DNA of 36,892 nucleotides from Bacteroidota bacterium (GTDB lineage Bacteria; Bacteroidota; Bacteroidia; Bacteroidales; VadinHA17), in NCBI GenBank assembly GCA_003245695.1, contig QKCK01000172.1, positions 1 to 36,892 on the forward strand, in the 5' to 3' direction. The position numbers were made by a program, and so were the translations under genes. Position 1 is the stretch's first letter. The number at the start of each line of letters is the position of its first letter. The notes under the pieces are model-generated. The model was given only the letters and a program-made list of their open reading frames with translations. It was not told the origin of the DNA and made no database searches. This document shows, one piece after another, positions 1 to 7,427 of this stretch.

Positions 1-38
1 AATAACAATAAATTTATGAAAAATAATATGTTTATTAT

Positions 39-56
39 AATGAACATTTGTTCATT
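39..56. promoter_or_regulatory. Perfect palindrome AATGAACA-TT-TGTTCATT, candidate operator of the downstream DUF134 regulator
   Basis: 8-bp arms with 2-nt spacer, just upstream of a TATATTTG -7-like box (63-70) and the likely ATG at 92. Confidence 0.6.
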
Positions 57-91
57 ACTTTGTATATTTGTGGCCTCCAAAAAGCATAAAA

Positions 92-880
92 ATGCCACGC
101 CCCATAAGAAAAAGATGTGTATCGTCGCCGCCATTAATGGAGGGTTTCAAACCATTTGGCATACCCTCGTCGGAGCTGCAGCATGTGGTACTTCTTATAG
201 AGGAATTTGAATCAATAAAACTGTGCGACTATTCCGGGCTAAGGCAGGAAGAAGCCGCAATAAGGATGGATATTTCAAGGCCCACCTTCACCAGGATTTA
301 TGAAAATGCCCGCAAAAAAGTTGCTGAAGCATTTGTTGAAGGCAAAGCTCTTATTATTGAGGGGGGGAACTTCAGGAGTGATGAGGGATGGTACAGATGC
401 AGGAGGTGTCGTCATGTTATTAAGAGTCGTGAAACAGTAACTGAGTGTGATAGTTGCCACTCAGATCAGATAAAACAACTAAATATTGAAGATAAAATGA
501 TGAAGATTGCACTTCCCACCTCGGGAAATTTTGTAGATGATCATTTTGGTCATTGTGAAATGTTTACAGTTTTTTCAATTGACGAGAATAACGATGTTGT
601 AGGCAGTGAGATTGTTCCTGCTGCAGAGGGATGTGGCTGCAAATCAGGGATTGCCACAGTTTTAAAAGAGAAGGGGGTAAAGGTTATGCTTGCCGGCAAC
701 ATGGGAGAAGGAGCCGTAAACGTTCTTGGAAACAATGGGATTAAGGTAGTACGTGGATGCCATGGTGAACTCAGGAGTGTCCTCACAGCCTGGCTTGGAG
801 GAGAGGTAACTGACTCAGGCCATGGGTGTGCAGGGCATCATGGTGAGGATGGTCATGGCCATCAGTGCCATAATCATTAG
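92..880 (+). CDS. DUF134 HTH domain - zinc ribbon - dinitrogenase Fe-Mo cofactor (NifX/NifB C-terminal-like) fusion protein with His-rich tail
   Basis: MPRPIRKRCVSSPP..FKPFGIP..LRQEEAAIRMDISRPTFTRIYENARKKVAEAFVEGKAL is DUF134-like; CRRC..CDSC; MKIALPTSGNFVDDHFGHCEMF..GCGCKSGIA..LAGNMGEGAVNVLGNNGI is NifX-like; ATG at 92 preferred over the TTG at 68. Confidence 0.85.
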   Translation: MPRPIRKRCVSSPPLMEGFKPFGIPSSELQHVVLLIEEFESIKLCDYSGLRQEEAAIRMDISRPTFTRIYENARKKVAEAFVEGKALIIEGGNFRSDEGWYRCRRCRHVIKSRETVTECDSCHSDQIKQLNIEDKMMKIALPTSGNFVDDHFGHCEMFTVFSIDENNDVVGSEIVPAAEGCGCKSGIATVLKEKGVKVMLAGNMGEGAVNVLGNNGIKVVRGCHGELRSVLTAWLGGEVTDSGHGCAGHHGEDGHGHQCHNH

Positions 881-911
881 TTTTAAAAAACATCATTCAT
901 GATGAAAGTTT

Positions 912-950
912 AAAGCAGAAGGGATCCTGCAAAAGGATCCCTTCTGCTTT
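912..950. terminator. Bidirectional intrinsic terminator between convergent genes
   Basis: Perfect 16-bp stem AAAGCAGAAGGGATCC / GGATCCCTTCTGCTTT with 7-nt loop; overlaps the ettA stop codon. Confidence 0.85.
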
Positions 951-2631
951 ATGTAAGCTTTTTGTACTTAATTCTCACCGGGCCTGTATTCCCGGTACGT
1001 CTGCGGTAATTCTCCTCATATTCTGAGTAATCACCTTCAAACCAGACAACCCTGGAATCGCCTTCAAAGGCTATAATATGAGTAGCAATGCGGTCGAGGA
1101 ACCAGCGATCGTGGGAAATGATCACAGCACAACCTGCAAAGTTCTCAAGCCCCTCTTCGAGAGCCCTGAGAGTATTTACATCTATGTCGTTTGTGGGTTC
1201 GTCAAGTAAAAGGACATTCGCTCCGCTTTTCAGTGTAAGGGCAAGATGAAGACGGTTTCTTTCCCCGCCCGATAATACGCCACATTTCTTCTCCTGGTCA
1301 GCACCGGTAAAATTGAAGCGGGCGGCATAGGCTCTTGCATTCACAGGTCTGTTTCCAACCATTACCTCCTCCAGGCCACCTGAGATAACCTCATAAACTG
1401 ATTTAGAAGGATCGATATCGGTATGAGCCTGATCGACATATCCAAGAGAGACAGTCTCTCCAACCTCAAAGATTCCTTTGTCAACACTCTCCTGTTGCAT
1501 AATCATTCTGAAGAGTGTTGTCTTACCTGCCCCGTTAGGTCCTATTACGCCGACAATACCGTTAGGTGGCAGGTTGAAGTCAAGGTTCTCAAACAGTATT
1601 CTGTCTCCGAAAGACTTTGATACGTTCACAGCCCTGATAACCTTGTCACCCAGACGGGGTCCGTTAGGTATGAATATCTCCAGTTTATCCTCCTTCTGTT
1701 TCACATCCTGATTAAGCAGGTTCTCATAGGCACTGAGGCGTGCTTTTGACTTGGCGTGTCTTGCTTTCGGAGACATTCTCACCCACTCCAGTTCTCTCTC
1801 GAGGGTCTTACGGCGTTTCACATTCCCTTTCTCCTCCTGCTCAAGTCGTTTTGATTTCTGCTCAAGCCATGATGTATAGTTCCCCTTCCATGGTATTCCT
1901 TCACCTCTGTCAAGCTCCAGGATCCATCCGGCTACATTATCGAGGAAATATCTGTCATGAGTAATGCAGATAACTGTTCCCTTGTATTGTTTAAGGTGAG
2001 TCTCAAGCCACTGAATACTCTCAGCATCGAGATGGTTTGTTGGCTCATCAAGCAGCAGCACATCCGGTTCCAGGAGCAGCAGACGGCAGAGTGCCACTCT
2101 TCTGCGTTCACCACCCGAGAGAACATTTACAGGTGTTGATGAGTCAGGGCAGCGAAGGGCATCCATTGCCCTTTCAAGTTTATGATCGAGGTTCCACCCG
2201 TCAAGATGGTCTATCTGCTCCTGAAGCTCAGCCTGTCTGTTCATAAGCTTTTCCATGGCATCAGCATTCTCATAAACCTCCGGTTCAGCAAATTTCAGGT
2301 TTATCTCTTCGTATTCCTTAAGAGCAGCAACAACAGCTGCAGCACCCTCCTCAACAATCTCACGCACGGTACGTGACTCATCCATAAGGGGGTCCTGAGG
2401 CAGGTAGCCAACAGAATATCCGGGGCTGAAAACAACCTCGCCCTGATATTCTTTCTCAATGCCTGCAATAATCTTCAGAAGGGTTGACTTTCCTGATCCG
2501 TTAAGACCAATGATACCAATCTTGGCACCCAGGAAAAACGAAAGGGATATATCTTTGATAACCTGTTTATGCGGCGGGTAGCTTTTGCTGACCCTATACA
2601 TCGAAAAAATGATTTTTTTGTCGTCACTCAT
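949..2631 (-). CDS. ettA: ABC-F ATPase, energy-dependent translational throttle protein EttA
   Basis: Two ABC domains (GLNGSGKST, GPNGAGKTT; LSGGERRR, LSGGERNR), no TM domains, EttA-like overall; start MSDDKK at 2631 preferred because a TATTTTTG box (2653-2660) overlaps the longer N-terminus. Confidence 0.92.
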   Translation of the reverse strand: MSDDKKIIFSMYRVSKSYPPHKQVIKDISLSFFLGAKIGIIGLNGSGKSTLLKIIAGIEKEYQGEVVFSPGYSVGYLPQDPLMDESRTVREIVEEGAAAVVAALKEYEEINLKFAEPEVYENADAMEKLMNRQAELQEQIDHLDGWNLDHKLERAMDALRCPDSSTPVNVLSGGERRRVALCRLLLLEPDVLLLDEPTNHLDAESIQWLETHLKQYKGTVICITHDRYFLDNVAGWILELDRGEGIPWKGNYTSWLEQKSKRLEQEEKGNVKRRKTLERELEWVRMSPKARHAKSKARLSAYENLLNQDVKQKEDKLEIFIPNGPRLGDKVIRAVNVSKSFGDRILFENLDFNLPPNGIVGVIGPNGAGKTTLFRMIMQQESVDKGIFEVGETVSLGYVDQAHTDIDPSKSVYEVISGGLEEVMVGNRPVNARAYAARFNFTGADQEKKCGVLSGGERNRLHLALTLKSGANVLLLDEPTNDIDVNTLRALEEGLENFAGCAVIISHDRWFLDRIATHIIAFEGDSRVVWFEGDYSEYEENYRRRTGNTGPVRIKYKKLT

Positions 2632-2700
2632 GTTTTTAACAATTGGTGATGACAAAAATAATCATTTTGAATATTGTCTGAATAATACTCGCCGGCGTGC

Positions 2701-3102
2701 TTAGTTTTCACCAGGCGAATACCCACGGGTATCTTTTTCAAACAGCTCCAGAGTTTCCTGCTGCACAAGTGTCCAGATAATATAGACACCCTTAAGTGTT
2801 CCTATCGGAATATTCAGCATTCCGAGTGCCCCCATTATCAGTGTCAGTATTCTTCCCCATTTTTTGTAGGCCAGAAGACCAAATGCTCCTGTAACCATAA
2901 GGACACCAAAAAAGCAAAGCAATATTTCAAGAGGGATTGTGATAAAGCTCAATATTTTCAGAACCTCGGGGTCCGGAATAAAACTTTCAATAAAACTGAA
3001 AGCAAGTATTAAAAACAGTCCGCTTAGGATATTTAATATCCCGAAAGCTATTTGTATCACTCCTACTGCAGTGATATGTGACTTCATTCTGTTAGTCTCC
3101 AT
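2701..3102 (-). CDS. Small multi-pass membrane protein, unknown function
   Basis: 133-aa ORF with several hydrophobic segments. Confidence 0.6.
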   Translation of the reverse strand: METNRMKSHITAVGVIQIAFGILNILSGLFLILAFSFIESFIPDPEVLKILSFITIPLEILLCFFGVLMVTGAFGLLAYKKWGRILTLIMGALGMLNIPIGTLKGVYIIWTLVQQETLELFEKDTRGYSPGEN

Positions 3103-3205
3103 AATATTGTACTTTTAGTTTTGTTTTCATTGATAATGACTTTTAAAGTTAGCTAATGCTGCATTAATAATCTTACCATTTTGTACATTTGTAAAAAATA
3201 GTTGT

Positions 3206-3439
3206 ATGAAAAGAAAGATACTGTTTGTAATATCATTAGTAGCAATATCATTCTCGTTTACGGCCTGTGACCTGCTGGGAGGTGATTGTGAGGTTTGCCG
3301 CTACGCATCATATGACTCAAGTACTGGCAGCACGACATATTCTGATGAGGTTGAATACTGCGGGACTGACCTGGTTGCCATGAAAGCCACCCGTCCTTCA
3401 ACATACGGCTCTGTCACAACAAGCGTGGAGTGTTACTGA
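3206..3439 (+). CDS. Small putative lipoprotein with four additional cysteines
   Basis: Signal sequence and lipobox SFTAC; CEVC..EYC..VEC; TACATTTG box at 3184-3191. Confidence 0.6.
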   Translation: MKRKILFVISLVAISFSFTACDLLGGDCEVCRYASYDSSTGSTTYSDEVEYCGTDLVAMKATRPSTYGSVTTSVECY

Positions 3440-3572
3440 GCCGTTTTCGCACACTATTTGCGGCATGCTTTTTGTTTCTTTATTAACGTTTTTATCGTCT
3501 GAGATGACGTTTAAAAACTGTTGTTAATAAAATGGTTCGCCATGTTGATATTTGAGAAAAATTTTTCTATCC

Positions 3573-3611
3573 TTGTCATGTGTTCAGCCTAACTTTAGGC
3601 TGGCATGGCAA
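3573..3611 (+). promoter_or_regulatory. Two-tier leader hairpin upstream of the response regulator
   Basis: TTGTCATG / CATGGCAA outer stem (one G.T) and CAGCCTAA-CT-TTAGGCTG perfect inner stem. Confidence 0.45.
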
Positions 3612-3637
3612 ATTACCCCCATAGCCCCTAACTACCT

Positions 3638-4036
3638 ATGATTGACATTACTGGAAAGAGAATTGCGATTGTTGAAGACGATATTGCTTCCCTGCGTTAC
3701 TATGAAACACTCCTCAGGGAAACAGGAGCAGAGGTGACAATATTCCGCAACGGGAGAGAGTTTGTTGATGCCATCGGCTCTTCTTCCTTTGACCTTGTTT
3801 TTATGGATTTCCTGATACCGCTTGTAAACGGCATTGATTGCACCAGAGCCTTCAGAAAAGTAAATAAATCAGCTCCTGTAATAATTGTAACGGCATATTA
3901 CTCTGAGCAGACCAAAAACGAAGCATATATAGCAGGTTGTACTGAGTTCAATTTAAAACCCATTTTCCCGGAGAAGATTTTTATGATCCTGGAAAAGTAT
4001 CTTGAAAAGAAACGCGAATTTCGTTTTACAGAATAG
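3638..4036 (+). CDS. Single-domain response regulator (receiver only)
   Basis: Conserved receiver residues: VEDD, FMDFLIP, IIVTAYY, NLKPI; no output domain. Confidence 0.88.
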   Translation: MIDITGKRIAIVEDDIASLRYYETLLRETGAEVTIFRNGREFVDAIGSSSFDLVFMDFLIPLVNGIDCTRAFRKVNKSAPVIIVTAYYSEQTKNEAYIAGCTEFNLKPIFPEKIFMILEKYLEKKREFRFTE

Positions 4037-4051
4037 ATAACATAAGAGAAT

Positions 4052-4087
4052 AAAAAAATCCCACCCTTCGAGAGTGGGATTTTTTTA
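4052..4087. terminator. Bidirectional intrinsic terminator
   Basis: AAAAAAATCCCAC..GTGGGATTTTTTT between convergent genes. Confidence 0.88.
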
Positions 4088-4111
4088 TGAGAATATTTTT
4101 ACCCACATTAT

Positions 4112-7100
4112 TTAACGGCCACCGGATGATCCCACAAACTGTGAGTAGAGTTCGGTAAACTTTTTATTCAGTTCCTCGGCTATCTCTGTCTCCCCGTTAT
4201 CATAGCATGCCTGTAATGCCTGTGAGACTATCTGGATGCCCTGTGTTATCTCCTGGCTGGCAGAATGAAGAATATAAGGTTTCTGCCTGAGGTAATACTC
4301 AATATGTCCGGAGTAGTAATCAGATAGTTCTCTGGTCAGCTTTGTTGCGGCTTCATTATCACCTGCAGCAAAGTAAGCCTCTACTATATACGGAAGGTAA
4401 AAATCATATCCTACATTTGACAGTGGCAGGTCGGTCATACATCTGTCAAGCACTTCGCGTGCCTTTTCTGTCTGGCCCTCTTCTGCAAGCTGTTTGGCGA
4501 GTCTTGAATAGAGCAGACGGGCCCTGATAACAGTGATTGTCCTGCGGTGGTAGTAATCAACATTCACTTCAGGATTATTTGCCCCACCCCAGACAAACTT
4601 ATCCATGACATTTTTTGTCATGATATCACTCTCAATCCTGGAATATTCAAACCAGCTTTTGTTTTCTGTCCTGATAGGCACCAGCCTGTAAGCCATACCT
4701 TCACATTGAAAGTATTCTTCCAGACCCATGGCATCGCTGTTATAGCCGGTAACAAAATATATTGGCCTCTTCCAGTTATTGTTTGCGAGAATATCGAGTA
4801 TAAGCAGCTGGCTTTTTATAACCCATGAGCCCTTGAGCTTTATATCGATATAGGGTACTATTTTATCAGCATCTTCAGGTTTCACTGTTCCGTTAGCCAG
4901 CACTGCCTCCTTATCAACCGGAATCCTTATGGTACGTGTAGGAACAAAATAGAGGTCCTCACCCATAAATTTGAGTTTTGAAGCCTCTTCTCCGCTTGAT
5001 ATAAAGGCCATTACGTCTTTAGCAGTAGCCGGCTCCCTTATCACATCATATATTGCAACCTGATTGTTTACTCCATCGTAATAATACTCTTTCTGAAGGC
5101 TTATAGGCAGTGGCTCAGATGTATATGATTTCCTTTTCATCTGGTCAATATACCAGTCGGTATTAAGTAGCATGAGGTTACACACCCTCACATCGGTTCT
5201 TTTCCCCTCAACCTCCTGGGCATACCACAGGGGGAAGGTATCATTATCGCCATTGGTAAAGAGTATAGCCTGGTCAGCACATGAGTTCAGATAATTAAAT
5301 GCCACATCACGTGTAAGATAACGACCTGATCTGTCATGGTCATGCCAGTTTTCAGAAGCCATAACCGTTGGAACTGCCACCAGGGAGAGCACCAAAGCTG
5401 TTATTGCTCCAGCCTTTTCACCCAGGTGTGTTCTGAAGAGTTCAAAAAGTGCAAGCACTCCCAGTCCTATCCAGATGGTAAAGGCATAGAATGATCCTGC
5501 ATAGGCATAATCGCGTTCACGTGGCTGGTTTGGATACTGATTCAGATAAAAAACTATTGCTATGCCCGTCATAATGAAGAGCAGCATCACAACCCACCAG
5601 TTTCTTCTGTCGCGGTTAAACTGATAGACCAGACCCAGAATGCCGAGTAAAAGAGGCAGCATATAATATGCATTCCGTGAAGAGTCTTTCTTCATATCAG
5701 CCGGCATATCCTTTATTGTGCCCAGGCGTATCTCATCAAGGAATCTTATTCCGGTGATCCAGTTACCATTAATGGGACCTCCCAGGCTCTGGGTGTCATT
5801 TTGCCTGCCACTGAAGTTCCACATGAAATATCTCAGATACATAAATCCGAACTGATAGTCAATCATATAACTGAGGTTCTGACCAAAGGTGGGGCAGTAT
5901 AATTTCTCTGTCTCCTGAGTCTGCGGATCCACAACCCTGATGGGCTTCCCCCTGCTACCAACATAATCTTTGTATACATCTATATGGTCATCCTCTGAAC
6001 TCCACATTCTTGGGAAGATAGTCATGAATCTCCTGTCATAAACCTTCTCCGTCTCATGGTTTGTGATGATGTATTTCTTCCCAGAGGGGCTGTATACCGC
6101 CTTGCCCTTCTCATATTTTTCCACCGGGGCATTATAATATGCTCCGTAGAAGAGAGGACGCTGACCATACTGCTCCCTGTTCAGATAATATAATAAAGCA
6201 AACGGGTTCGAGGGTGCATTCTCATTCATTGGTGGTTCTGCCGACGACCTGATCACGATTGTGGCAAAAGAAGAATATCCGATAAAGATAGCAAGCAGGG
6301 ATGTCAGAACTGTATTCAGCAACACCCTGTTCTTTGATGCCATAACCCATACGCCCCAGATAATAAGGGCCAGTATTACAAAATTCAGAAGAAACGATTT
6401 TGAAAGAAGCCATATCCCCGACAGCAGGAAAAATGCCGAGGAGAGCAGGAAGTTGTTTCTGGTGTCGCTGTGTGTATAGCTGTACCATACTGCCAGCACC
6501 ATTACTGACACAAACAGCAGGAGATGAATATACATACCACTGTTGAAAGGCAGACCTATGCTGTTTACAAAAAAGAGTTCAAAGGAGGAAGTAAGCCTGA
6601 AGATTCCGGGAATAACACCATACATCAAAAGCACCAGCAGCATCACAGAGACAGTGAGTGAAAGCACGGCTCCCTTCCATGAAAACTCATATTTACGGAA
6701 ATAATAGACAAACACTATTGCCGGTATTGCAAGCAGGTTGAGAAGGTGGACACCAACAGACAGCCCCATCAGGCAGGCGATAAGTACAATCCATCTGTTT
6801 GAATGTGGTTCATCAGCCACCTCTTCCCAGCGAAGCATAGCCCAGAAGACCACTGCTGTGAATAATGATGAGGTAGCATATACCTCTCCTTCAACAGCTG
6901 AAAACCAGAATGTGTCAGAGAAAGTGTAAGCCAGTGCGCCTGTCATACCGGCTCCCAGAACAGCAATTATCCTCCCTGCAGTATATGACTTATCATCCGG
7001 CAGAAAAATCCTTTTTGCCAGATGTGTTATTGTCCAGAAAAGGAAAAGGATGGTGAATGCACTTGCCAGTGCAGACATGCTGTTTATCATCATTGCCACC

Positions 7101-7324
7101 TTTGAGGTGTCACCACCGGCAAGGTTGGCAAAAAAACGCGATATTATCATAAAGAGCGGAGCCCCGGGAGGATGACCCACCTCAAGCTTAAATGACGAGG
7201 CAATAAACTCCCCGCAATCCCACAGACTTGCAGTTGGTTCTATTGTCATCAGATAGGTAATTGCCGCAATAAGGAAAGCAACCCAACCGGCAATGTTATT
7301 ATAAAACCTGTACTTTTTGACCAT
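4112..7324 (-). CDS. DUF2723 family multi-pass membrane protein (putative protein O-mannosyltransferase-like)
   Basis: Many TM segments; N-terminal EPTASLWDCGEFIASSFKLEVGHPPGAPLF typical of DUF2723. Confidence 0.85.
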   Translation of the reverse strand: MVKKYRFYNNIAGWVAFLIAAITYLMTIEPTASLWDCGEFIASSFKLEVGHPPGAPLFMIISRFFANLAGGDTSKVAMMINSMSALASAFTILFLFWTITHLAKRIFLPDDKSYTAGRIIAVLGAGMTGALAYTFSDTFWFSAVEGEVYATSSLFTAVVFWAMLRWEEVADEPHSNRWIVLIACLMGLSVGVHLLNLLAIPAIVFVYYFRKYEFSWKGAVLSLTVSVMLLVLLMYGVIPGIFRLTSSFELFFVNSIGLPFNSGMYIHLLLFVSVMVLAVWYSYTHSDTRNNFLLSSAFFLLSGIWLLSKSFLLNFVILALIIWGVWVMASKNRVLLNTVLTSLLAIFIGYSSFATIVIRSSAEPPMNENAPSNPFALLYYLNREQYGQRPLFYGAYYNAPVEKYEKGKAVYSPSGKKYIITNHETEKVYDRRFMTIFPRMWSSEDDHIDVYKDYVGSRGKPIRVVDPQTQETEKLYCPTFGQNLSYMIDYQFGFMYLRYFMWNFSGRQNDTQSLGGPINGNWITGIRFLDEIRLGTIKDMPADMKKDSSRNAYYMLPLLLGILGLVYQFNRDRRNWWVVMLLFIMTGIAIVFYLNQYPNQPRERDYAYAGSFYAFTIWIGLGVLALFELFRTHLGEKAGAITALVLSLVAVPTVMASENWHDHDRSGRYLTRDVAFNYLNSCADQAILFTNGDNDTFPLWYAQEVEGKRTDVRVCNLMLLNTDWYIDQMKRKSYTSEPLPISLQKEYYYDGVNNQVAIYDVIREPATAKDVMAFISSGEEASKLKFMGEDLYFVPTRTIRIPVDKEAVLANGTVKPEDADKIVPYIDIKLKGSWVIKSQLLILDILANNNWKRPIYFVTGYNSDAMGLEEYFQCEGMAYRLVPIRTENKSWFEYSRIESDIMTKNVMDKFVWGGANNPEVNVDYYHRRTITVIRARLLYSRLAKQLAEEGQTEKAREVLDRCMTDLPLSNVGYDFYLPYIVEAYFAAGDNEAATKLTRELSDYYSGHIEYYLRQKPYILHSASQEITQGIQIVSQALQACYDNGETEIAEELNKKFTELYSQFVGSSGGR

Positions 7325-7427
7325 AGCTCTTAATTATCTTATTTATCATTACCGGACGAAAATAATAAGTTTTCACGAGTAACAGATGCAATAATCAATT
7401 TTGGTACATTTGAATAAACAGTTTTTA

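Noticed and set aside
16-210. 64-aa ORF at left edge
   Set aside because: Overlaps the promoter/operator and the DUF134 start in another frame; no supporting features
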